Part shown: positions 13,120 through 23,400 of the stretch, piece by piece
How positions within the stretch are numbered: position 1 is the first letter of the stretch
Layout: each line of letters starts with the position of its first letter
NCBI GenBank assembly: GCA_950022655.1
Contig: OX465581.1
Location: forward strand, 33,451,300 to 33,515,299
Reading direction: 5' to 3'
Source of the DNA: Alentia gelatinosa
Taxonomy: Eukaryota; Annelida; Polychaeta; Phyllodocida; Polynoidae
DNA length: 64,000 bases
Position numbers and translations under genes: made by a program
Notes under the pieces: model-generated
What the model saw: the letters and a program-made list of their open reading frames with translations, nothing else
What the model was told of the DNA's origin: nothing
Database searches by the model: none

Positions 13120-13331
13120 CAAATAGGACTGAAAATGGCTCTTACAACTAAAAAAAGGTAAATATATGAATGTTTTGGAGATATATAGTAAAGATAAACC
13201 GTTGTACCTATCCACGTACCGTACGGTAATATTCCGGATCCTCACACGTGACACGTGACGTTCACACCTCAGTGTAAAAACCTCGTCATCTCACGTGTTA
13301 GGATCCAGAACATCGTTTTATTACTATATGT
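13120..13331. mobile_element. Family-E hairpin element, copy 1
   Basis: The segment AAAATGGCTC...GGTAAATAT...GAGATATATAGTAAA (13133-13190) matches 35632-35690. It leads into a hairpin at about 13180-13331 whose arms contain ATATATAGTAAAGATAAAC and GGATCCTCACACGTGA. The loop side is rich in CACGTG. Non-coding. Confidence 0.6.
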
Positions 13332-13528
13332 AAACTAGTAAATATTAGATGTAGCAATTGCACATAACACTCAAGAGAACCAATTAATTTAGTTTTTAAC
13401 ACTCTGTCAGTACTTTGTATTCACCAGCAAAATGGCCCCTCAAGGTTCCTCAAATCTTGAAGGTTTTATTGCAGTGCATGAGTTGAGCCTCTCTCTAGCA
13501 AATACCCACAAGATCCGCACGAGACAAA

Positions 13529-15453
13529 ATGTCACACAGCTGGAACGCATGTCCCTAAAATCTCTATAAAAAAACAGGGACATCACCATCAAACCGGCAG
13601 ACAAAGGGGGAGCCACAGTAGTCATGAATACGTCAGACTATGTAAAAGAGGCCAAAAGGCAACTACAAGATGTAAAGGTATATCGAGAAATAAACGATGA
13701 CCCGACGAAAAGTTTAAATTCCAAAATCAATGAGAGATTGGACCAAATGGTAACCAATGGGGAACTAACCGAAAAAATGGGAGAGTCCCTCAAAACTAAG
13801 GAAGCTAGAGCACCCCAGGTATATTTTCTACCGAAAATACACAAAGGGGTACTACCTCCACCAGGGAGGCCAGTAGTTTCCGCAAATGGTTGCGCTACGG
13901 AAAAAATCTCCAAATTCGTGGACCACTTCCTGAAACCCGAGGTCCCGAAAATCAAGTCCTATATCAAGGACACCACACATTTCCTGGAAAAAATCCAGGA
14001 GGTAAGAAATGTAGAGAAAGGAGACTTGCTAGGCACTCTAGATGTAAGTGCCCTATACACCAACATACCAAACGGAGAAGGTATAGAGGTGGTTAGGAGA
14101 AAACTATCAAAAGAGAGAAAAAACGGAGAACAACCGAGCACAGGGAGTCTAATAGACTTACTGAGTTTGGTACTGGAAAACAATAACATCCAGTTCAATG
14201 GTATGAACTATATCCAGATTAGTGGCACCGCGATGGGGACAAGACTGGCCCCGTCCTATGCAAATCTGTTTATGGAAGCACTAGAAGAAGACCTGATTGA
14301 AGGACACCATCTCAAACCAAAGGTATGGTGGAGATACATAGACGATATCTTCTTCATCTGGGAGCACGGGCAAGAGGAGCTATCAAACTGGATAGAATAC
14401 CTCAACCAAGCACATCACAGTATCAAGTTCACAAAAGAAGTCTCTGAGGAGCAAGTGAACTTCCTAGATACTACGGTAAAGGTGAACCAACAGGGACACC
14501 TATACACTGACCTCTACATAAAGCCGACAGATGAGAACACATATCTGAGATATGACTCGGCCCATCCCCCGTCACAAAAAAACAGCATCCCATACTCGCA
14601 AATACTGAGAGTAAAAAGAATCTGTACAGAAGCGGGGGATTACGAGCTAAATGCAAAACAGAAAATTCAGGATTTCACCGAAAGAGGTTACCCTCCGAAA
14701 CTCCTGAAAGAGTGCAAAGAGAGAGTAGACAACATAACGAGAGCGAATGCTCTGAAAAAGAGCAAAAAGGAGGAATCACATGGGGACGAAAAAGTCTTCC
14801 TCATAAGCACATTCCGCCAGGGATACAAAACCCTACCATCGATCGTACAGAAAAATTGGGAGATACTCGGAAAATCGAGTTCCACCAAGAATCTGTACGG
14901 ATCCAGATTGATCAAAGGCTTCAGGAGACCAAAAAACTTGAGGGATCACCTAGTACGGGCAAGAACAGTATACCATCCGGACAAACCCGAAAAAACAAAA
15001 GATGTATGGGACAATAAATGCACCAAGAAAGACTGCAAGTATTGCCCATACATCAATAGGAGCAAGACCCTAGAGTCGAAAACCAAAGGCACCAAACACC
15101 GATGCAAAGATGAGGCAACGTGCAAAAGCTCGAACCTCATCTATTGCATTGAGTGCAAAAAATGTGGAGCACAATATGTGGGCCAAACAAAACGCAAGCT
15201 CAAAGACAGACTTGCGGAACACCTCAGGTCCATACGAAAAAAGGCGGGGACTAACGATGTCCCCAAACACTTCAACATGACAGGACATGATGGAGTGGAG
15301 GATGTACAAATATATGTGGTAGACTACATATACGAACATCCAGAGAGCAAACGTGCAAGGACCCTAAGAGACAAGATTGAGTACAACTGGATTCATCGTC
15401 TGAAGTGCCAAGCACCCAGGGGGCTCAACACAATGGATAGGAAATATGGATGA
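13529..15453 (+). mobile_element. Penelope-like retroelement (PLE) coding region
   Basis: Contains an RT and a GIY-YIG endonuclease in one frame. A -1 shift in the A7 run at 13568-13574 separates the upstream segment (N-V-T-Q-L-E-R-M...) from the main frame, so this copy is slightly damaged at its N-terminal side. The 5' boundary of the element is not resolved. The 3' boundary is also unclear; downstream sequence to about 16.18 kb is probably its untranslated tail. Confidence 0.85.
13570..15453 (+). CDS. Penelope-like RT with C-terminal GIY-YIG endonuclease
   Basis: Reverse transcribes element RNA and nicks the target DNA. The frame is open from after the TAA at 13567-13569. The first codons read I-K-P-A-D-K-G-G, the characteristic PLE N-terminal motif, and the first ATG is at 13624 (609 aa from there). 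Residues from that ATG: V-Y-F-L-P-K-I-H-K (66-74), L-D-V-S-A-L-Y-T-N-I-P (139-149, catalytic Asp), A-M-G-T-R-L-A-P (204-210), catalytic Y-I-D-D (238-241), and the H-P-P-S-Q-K-N-S-I-P-Y block (314-324). A Cys cluster (C466, C471, C474) precedes the endonuclease L-I-Y-C-I-E-C...Y-V-G-Q-T (505-522), with conserved downstream Arg. The catalytic motifs are all present, so only the 5' frameshift argues against activity. Codon use is A-rich, unlike the GC-rich first exon of the kinase gene. Confidence 0.9.
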   Translation, partial: KNRDITIKPADKGGATVVMNTSDYVKEAKRQLQDVKVYREINDDPTKSLNSKINERLDQMVTNGELTEKMGESLKTKEARAPQVYFLPKIHKGVLPPPGRPVVSANGCATEKISKFVDHFLKPEVPKIKSYIKDTTHFLEKIQEVRNVEKGDLLGTLDVSALYTNIPNGEGIEVVRRKLSKERKNGEQPSTGSLIDLLSLVLENNNIQFNGMNYIQISGTAMGTRLAPSYANLFMEALEEDLIEGHHLKPKVWWRYIDDIFFIWEHGQEELSNWIEYLNQAHHSIKFTKEVSEEQVNFLDTTVKVNQQGHLYTDLYIKPTDENTYLRYDSAHPPSQKNSIPYSQILRVKRICTEAGDYELNAKQKIQDFTERGYPPKLLKECKERVDNITRANALKKSKKEESHGDEKVFLISTFRQGYKTLPSIVQKNWEILGKSSSTKNLYGSRLIKGFRRPKNLRDHLVRARTVYHPDKPEKTKDVWDNKCTKKDCKYCPYINRSKTLESKTKGTKHRCKDEATCKSSNLIYCIECKKCGAQYVGQTKRKLKDRLAEHLRSIRKKAGTNDVPKHFNMTGHDGVEDVQIYVVDYIYEHPESKRARTLRDKIEYNWIHRLKCQAPRGLNTMDRKYG

Positions 15454-16180
15454 GAACTAACAATGCCATGTCAAAAATTTTTTCACTGAATTGACGTCTC
15501 CCCAATAGACCCGCAGAGGGTTGACGGGAGAAAACCCAACTCAGAAGAGGAAATTTTACACGATAATTACCACTTCTAGTTCACATACATCCACAGACGA
15601 CTACCAGTGACCGATAACAGAACCAAAGAACACGGTACAGCCTGAAAGAATCCACAATTAAGTTTGTGAATGGAGCAAACTGCCACATAGTGGAAGCCCC
15701 ATACCCATTTGGCCGTCAACGGACGCTGTAAACACGCCTGACGAGACATATTCTGTCGAAACTAACGAGTCAGTACGGAGAACACCCAAAAAGATGCTCT
15801 CTGTAGATTCTATATACTTCAGAAGAACTCCTTCCTCCCACCACAGAGGGCAGGAGCAGCAGGGAAAGTTAGTTCACTTTTTACACACCAGATGGCTGCA
15901 CTACTCTATCACAGAGTGGTGGCGCCACCGCAAGTGTCAACAAAAGCCTGGAACAACAACTGCAAGGATTGGTTAACATACAGGTTCAAGTGCCTTTGTC
16001 TGTGTAAACAGCCAAAGAAAACGCGAGAACCAGGTCATCTGACCACCACCAACCAACCACGGTCAAGATCTGAAGAAGTCCGACGATATTTCGCGGGAAC
16101 ACGGCTAAAATCCGCGTTTGAATCGGTCACTTACTCGCTAGTCGCGTACAGCCCTGTCAAGCAACCAAAAATGGCAGATT
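15454..16180 (+). other. Probable PLE 3' tail
   Basis: No gene. The sequence follows the PLE stop without an obvious break. At 16070-16118 it holds CTGAAGAAGTCCGACGA, a short stem and CGGCTAAAATCCGCG, resembling the degenerate hammerhead-type motif known from PLE terminal repeats. Boundary not determined. Confidence 0.4.
16070..16118 (+). ncRNA. Possible degenerate hammerhead-like motif
   Basis: The core CTGAAGA fits CUGANGA. The expected closing GAAA is replaced by GGGAACAC and stem II pairs poorly, so any ribozyme would be inactive. The call relies on position downstream of a PLE. Confidence 0.25.
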
Positions 16181-16324
16181 GATCCGTTGTCATGGGAATT
16201 TGCATAATTTTTAGGGTGTTTTGAACCAGAAGTCTCCAGTCGGATCAGAGAATATAATAATACATGTTCTGTCTCCGAAAGGAAGCGCCATCCGCAGACC
16301 CAACTGTTGCCAGTGTTGGCCGCT

Positions 16325-16810
16325 GTGATGCGAAAATTGGTTACCTTGCGAAATTCCGCTTTTATCGCCCATGAGCATGCGCAGTGATGAATTTCACGAT
16401 TGGAGAGTGCGGAAATCATCGGGCTTTCTCATCCTAGTTTGTACACTCTCCCCCAGATCTTTCGCAGCGCTAGCGCAAGATTGGCAACCAACCCCAGTCT
16501 TCGCTAAGCTGCGACTAACGTGCGTAGCAAACGTCTGCTCTGGTGGCCAGTGTTAAATAATAACGTTATGACGTCATATGACGTCGATATGATGGCTAAT
16601 ATGAAGCCAGAATATAGATTGGCCACCAACCCCTGTCTGCGCTACGCTACGCCTTAACGTTAGTTAACGTGCGTAGCAAACGTCTGCTCTGGTGGCCAGT
16701 GTAGCTAGAATAGTCCGTGAAATCTGAGCGGAAGAACATCTCCACACGCATGCGCGAGTAGAGTGGGCGATAAAAGCGGAATTTCGCAAGGTAACCGATT
16801 TTCGCATCAC
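16325..16810. mobile_element. Foldback element with 46-bp inverted ends
   Basis: The left end (GTGATGCGAAAATTGGTTAC...) and right end (...GTAACCGATTTTCGCATCAC) are near-perfect inverted repeats of about 46 bp. Inside, two direct repeats of about 75 bp (16482-16556 and 16619-16705) share AACGTGCGTAGCAAACGTCT and TCTGGTGGCCAGTGT. No coding capacity. It lies about 490 bp upstream of the TRIM start codon. Confidence 0.8.
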
Positions 16811-17302
16811 ACCGCCTCAGGTGACTTCTAACTAACATTAACAATGGCTCTGTCCCCTACTCAGGCTACTGCCAGCTCCATCACCGACGTCGGGTGATCC
16901 CTGCACGACGTCGGAAGTTATCACTGCCGATCCTGCTGCGTTGGAAAGGGCTCTTGAAGTTGAATCGATTTTTAGTTGCTATTGCCACCAGTCTATGGAA
17001 CTTAAATCAAAATATCGACCATGTCTGTCCAAAATGTTTCTGAGCATCCAATTCCGGAAGTCAACAGCTTCCTGCTGCAACTTGTAACTTACGAGTGACT
17101 AAATATAGATGGCTGCGGCCGGCAACAAGCAAATAGAGGGGGGAATTGTGACGTCATGATTAAGCTATGCATCCTATGTTACCATAGAGGCCATTCTGTG
17201 CAGCCTTGCCTTTTGCATTTTGAGGTAATATCGTGACATATGTTCCTACACGAACCGTGGTCCATATGGATTGTCCTGCAGTAGATTTACCATATTAACA
17301 TT

Positions 17303-17463
17303 ATGGACGATATGGACCAAACCTTATCTGAATTGTCGAGGATATTACATTTTCCCATACCTCCATTTCTGAAATGTCCGGTTTGCTTAGATGTTCTCTC
17401 TGACCCTCGAATGTTGGCATGTACGCATACAATCTGCTCATGCTGTCTGGACGACTTAGCAAG
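17303..17463 (+). CDS. TRIM gene exon 1 (first half of RING)
   Basis: ATG at 17303 with an in-frame TAG about 24 bases upstream. Encodes 53 residues plus two bases, with six RING ligands (C-P-V-C...C-T-H-T-I-C-S-C-C). Donor GTATGT at 17464. Confidence 0.85.
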
Positions 17464-20400
17464 GTATGTGAAATTGAATTAGTGAATAGCGCTTTTACAT
17501 AGTGTATCGGTCAACAATATCTAATTATTCTTTTATAAGTCGTAAAAGAAGTTCTGTAACTAGGTCAGTAAAGAATCAACATAACTTCATAAGTCATAAT
17601 GTCATTAACAATATTCAGGCCTCCCAGTGAAACCTTTAAATTGATAAAAACCTATATTTTGATTATAGAGCATATATATTTTTCAAAGGAACCTATTAAA
17701 ACCTATATTTTCACTGCCATGCAGATTGATGTATACAGGAAATCTTTGAAGGTAACTTGACCTAAAGTTAGATTGTCAAATGACAAGAAATTCACATTAT
17801 TGGTTTGTTTAAGAGATTATAATTTATATAAAAGTGTTTAAGAATCAACAATTGCTGTGACTCCTTGCCAAGCTGGCTTGCCTGTTGGAAACTCAACAGG
17901 CGTATACATACTTGCTGGGTATAACCTGATGAGCCAGACACCCTGACATCCTGCAATTTAGTACTTGGTACATTGTTCAGAAATCAAGAACTGAAAATAA
18001 GCGATTCACTTTATTTCTACTCTTATTATGCTAAATATGTTAACCCTAAAAACCTTTAAAAACCTATGTTTTGGTTCTTGAAAAACCTTTAAAAACCTAC
18101 ATTTTGATTTTCAAAACCTATAAAAAACATATATTGAGGAGGTGGGGCACTGGGAGGCCTGAATATTGTTAAAGTGTGGCGGAGCAAGAACCTATTTCGT
18201 ATTTACAACCACATCTTGCCTGGGTTCGGGGGTGAACCAGAAATCCTCTGAGTCTAATCTAAGTATTGGTCGCTTGTCTTTCTTTACTTAGGTTTTCACA
18301 CGAAAGACCCCCTAATCAGAGAAATGGAAAAGTGGTGAGGTGTCCAGAATGTCGAACAGTTTTGATAGTCACTCCAGATATTGAACCACCTCTAAACAGG
18401 TAACTTTACTTTCATAATGATAAGCTACATTAAAAGTGCTGCCGTGTTTTGAGAATGGACTTGAGTGATAAATTGTCGAGTCCGAGGTTGCTGGTGGGGG
18501 CCCAAGAGGCACCCCCCCCCCCCCCCCCCCCAACCCCCGGAAGCTCTTGAATTAAAACTTAAAAGATTATAGGTCACCCCACTTGTTTTTTACAGAATTA
18601 AAGAAAACCAAATAATTTTGTAGGCACTACACTTACTATGAAAATCGAAGGAAAGTAAAATGGTCTATTTTATCTATTGGGTTTGGCGAAATTGGACAAA
18701 ATGTTAAATTTACCACGGACTTGGATGACCTGTGTTAGCAACACACGGCCGCTGGCTTATCTCTATATGCCTCGCTATTGTTGTCGAGTTCCCGTTTTTG
18801 CCACCAGGACGGCACTACAGTGCAGCATATTATTTTCTATCATTAAAAACCAGAAAAGTACAATAATACTTTTTGAGAAGTACTTGAAAAAGACAAAGAA
18901 TTTATCAAGTCTTGGAGGACAGGAAAGATTTTTGACAGCAATTTGACATATATCTTCGTTGATTATTTCTAATAGACACAAATTTAAGAACAGCTCTCTG
19001 CTAAAGTCAGCAAAACTCTGCCAATTATTTAGAAACCCCCATAAGGGCTAGGCATATAATTCTCACTGTTCTGAGTAGGTTTCAGATTAGGGAAGATAGC
19101 TAAATACTTTATCAAGGCCTGGTGGAGTGGGAACATTTTTGAAACTTTGAGTTTCCACCGGTGAATCCCCCCAAAATTGGTCATTTCTCAGTGGGCCCAT
19201 CATCTAAAATCATCCAAACTCTGCCAATTGTTTGGAAACCCCCAGAAGGGCTACTGTTCTAGTAGGTTTTAGAATGGGAAAGACAGCTAAATATTTTAGC
19301 AAGGCCTGGTGGAGTGGGCACATTTTTGAAACTTTCAGTTTTCACCAGTGAACCCCCAAAAATCTGTCATTTCTCAGTGGGGCCATCATCTAAAGTCATC
19401 CAGACTCTGTTTAATTTGAATAAGTTTTAGCACCTGAAAAAAGTTATGAGAAGTATCATCAACTGGTCTCAAGGCACTTAGGACTGTCGCGACTGAACAC
19501 CCCCCCCCCCCCCCCCCCCCCCCGGTGGTTAAAACTGGCACTGTAGTCGACTGCAATGCCTCTTAGCGGATGAATCCATAGATATAGGTCCGTGAATTTA
19601 CTCATTTGGCATTCATAGAAAGCATCACAGGAAACCAATTGTGACTGATAAAGAATCTTTTTTAAATCTCCAGGTGGCGCCACAATGAATTGTAGGATAT
19701 GCATTTAAAGTAAAGGCACATCGGACAATTCACCATGTCATTTTCCTGGACATTGAATATGATGGTCTCAAAGTGTTGTGGAACACATTGCAATTTTTTT
19801 AAAAAGGGGGTCGCCTGACCAGTTTTTTATTTAGAAATAAGTATTATGATGCTACTTTAATAAAAATAAAAATAGAGAAATTCAAGTCGTTTAGATTATA
19901 ATGTTTAAATGTGCGCGAATAGCATAATAAGCTTCTTATTAACATATAAATGGTGCTCCACCCTGATCGGCCTCTTGTTCAGACAAAGAGGTTGCTCAGG
20001 TTAACAACACTTACGGTATCTCCTGTGTGCGCCTTAAACCAAATACTTTTGTTGTGCTTGAAGTTCTGTAAGCATATCTACCTACTAAGAAATATTATCA
20101 GCCTATCGAATTGATCATAAAACCTAGCTTTATGTTCACTTCATTTAAAAAAAGATATATGACCCGTTCTCACGAATACGGAGGAACCCCTGTTTTTGAC
20201 AACCTTTTTTCAAATACATTTTATGGACTTTCATTGAGTATTATCTTAAATTGTATATATTTGGCCATATCAGGAAGAATTTGATACAAGATATCTCATT
20301 TGGTTATCTCATGAGAGGCATTTGAATTCTAACACCTCTTAATTTTACCTTTACGTCACCTTATCATTTAGAATAGGTAAAATGATATCCATATCTATCT

Positions 20401-23400
20401 ATATTACCCTCAACATAACTCATATCTGAAATATAAGTGCTTTCCTGTATGAGGCAAAAAGAAGTTTTCAAATTCTTTGATTTTTAGCTGAGAAAATGGA
20501 GAATGTATACATGGGCTAAGTAGCTAATTTGGCATATTTATTTTAAGGCTTTCTGTCAACTATTATCATGTTACGGAAAATACAGAGAACTTATAAAAAA
20601 CTGATGTATGGCATAGTCGAATATCATCCCTTTCTATATCGTATCTTTCAATGATATCAATTGGATATAATATTTCTTGAATTTTCATTACAAAATGGGC
20701 GACGTAGAGATGCAAAAATAATCGTTACGTCGCCTATTTGTATATGTCCCTACCAACAAAGATTTAAATTTAAACTTGATTGTCTCAGCTTCAAACTCAC
20801 CCTCAACGTGTGTCTCATCGTCACGTAAGGGGGCGACATAAAGATGACTAATCATCTTTACGTCGCCCTATTCATCTTTACATTGCCCGCCTATATATCT
20901 CAGCTTGTAAATTTATATTCAACATTAAGAACCAAAAGAAAAGCAAAAATTAGGGTTCCTTACAAATTGGAACGTTAGCATGGAAACAATTTTGCAGGAA
21001 AATGAAAAAGGGCATATTTGTATAGTATACACTTTTGGCCAAAGAATGATAAATTGTACTCAGAGAAAAAATGCATTTATTCACCTTTTCTTATCAAAGT
21101 ATATTTTATATGTCAGTACTTATTAAACCATGTTTTCCTTCTGTTACCATGGAAACGAGTATGATGCTACAACTTTTTGGAACTAACGGGCATCAGATTC
21201 AGATTCCTGAGGTCATAATTGACTAATACGGCAAGTTTCATGCAGTAGACTTTCGAGGGTAAATCTGTCCCATTTTTAGACCATTTGTCCCTTTACTACG
21301 TAGCCAAGTCTCTAGTATCGACTAGAAACCACTTTTTGAGAGGTTTCTTCTAATCGTTTATTTGTGTGTCAGGTGGCTTCCAAACTTAATCTTTTATTCA
21401 TATTCCTGCACAATCAATTTTCAGAGGCCTAGCAGCAGCAGTCAACGACTGGAAAGGACGCATATCCAAGGAGCGCATTGAGTTCTTTCGTAGTGAGGTA
21501 ATGAGCTGCAACTGCCATCGACAGGAGGAAGGTTTAGCGGACCTTTGGTGTATAAGCTGTAAGCACAATATCTGTAACTGCTGCAGAACACAGGGTGAGC
21601 ATAAGGATCATGAGGTTGAAAACATCCCAGATTTCGAGGCATTTTCCACATACCGTGCCAACGTTCTCAGTAAATGCTATGAAATACATGAACATCTTGG
21701 AGAAGTGACTTCTAGGGTGCAAAGGGTGCTGTCACAAGAATCAGCTGTAGCTGATGCACACATCAAATGGGTAAGACGTTTAGATGCACACGAAGAAAGA
21801 GCACACAGAATCGTCTCCCAAAAGTTCAAAGCTGTCAGAGAGTCTGGTAACACAAAAGTAAGACAAGCTATTGATGCTATACACGCAGAAAGCGCTGCAG
21901 GACTACATACCCTAGATGTAATCGGTAATTGTTTCGATACTGTCTCGCAGATCATGCAGGCCAAAGACCCAGTATCAGACAGTCAACATCTCAACTTGAC
22001 GTCAATAATAGAGAGTTACTTTCAAGTCACCCATGAGAGGGCACATATGGATATCGAGGAACTTACTAGATCCATTAGCGCACCACTGACAACCTTGTGT
22101 GAAATGGTCGATCGTTTCCAAACTGGTAACATCGTAAGTGGTAGAAGGCCATTGGTTGGCCGAAGATGGAATCAGCTCACTGTGAACCAACAGGGTGGGA
22201 CTAGAGGTCGCAGAGGTCGTAGCAGAAGTCGCAGTCGAAGTCCCCGCGCACCTCAGCGTCAGGTTACACTCAGTCAGAATCTCCAGAGGATTCTCTTACA
22301 ACCATCAGCTTTGGCTACCACAGTGTCAGTGCCAAATCCGCCGCCCCAGCCTTTGGACCTCTCCATTGGTGTTCAGTCAACGGATGTCAGTAGTTCTAGG
22401 ATGTCAGGATCGCTGGTACAGGATACCACAGCAACAACAACTGTGTCTACCTGGCCCACCCAATCTGAAACGGAAAGATACTGGGGGCAGAATGCAATAG
22501 CTTTACAAAATATTCAACCCGAAGACAATAATTCAAGACACGCTCCAGTTTCTTCCCAAGATAACAATACTTCTGATGAAAACAATCATGACCAGACTGT
22601 TGAGGTCATGGTAAGGGATGTGGCCGACGACTCTGACTCACGACAGATATCTCACACAGTAAGTGATACTAACTCACTCGACTATAACTTAAAGTTAATC
22701 ATCGTAAATCAATTTCATTTTATTTCCTTTTGTTGATGCAGAAACAAGATGGATATAAATTTGATTAAAGACAAATGCGAGTAGGTATCGCAGTATCCCC
22801 TGTGTCTACTAAACACTGGTGCTACCATCTGATTTCACGGAAATATAGCAGTTTCCCATAGACACCAATAGATAAGCACTTACCTTCTTCAGATGGCCTT
22901 CCAATAGAAATTATAGATATTATCCAGAGTTATTTGTAAAAATCTAAAGAATTTAGAAACCACCCAACTACCAGCATTTGTCTTTAATTTCCACCTATAA
23001 ACAGCACCCATGATTAATGGGAATTTAATCATTGGATTTCTCAATATTGATCAGAGGGTGATACGTATTGTAGACCTTGAATACATGGACAATAATCGAT
23101 GGTTTTGTGGACAGGCGGCCGTAAACCACGAGAGGTTGACGCGTATTATTATCCATCGTATACAAAGCCCCCATTGAAAATGTATAGGGACTCAGTAAAC
23201 CACAACCCATTGTATAAAACCTGTCAGATACCATAACTGTGGTATACGGAATAAAACCTGTGGTATACGGCCTCAAAACCATGGTATACGGGAAAAATAG
23301 TCCCTTTTGCTATAGAGCAAAGAAAGAGTTCCTGTTGTTATACCCGTCAATATGGCAATTAATGGGTTTGATTTATTCGAAAAGATTGATAATAAATACA

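Noticed and set aside
17605..18172. piggyBac assignment from flanking TTAA
   Set aside because: A second copy starts at CAGGCC without TTAA, so the TTAA flank may be part of a chance palindrome.
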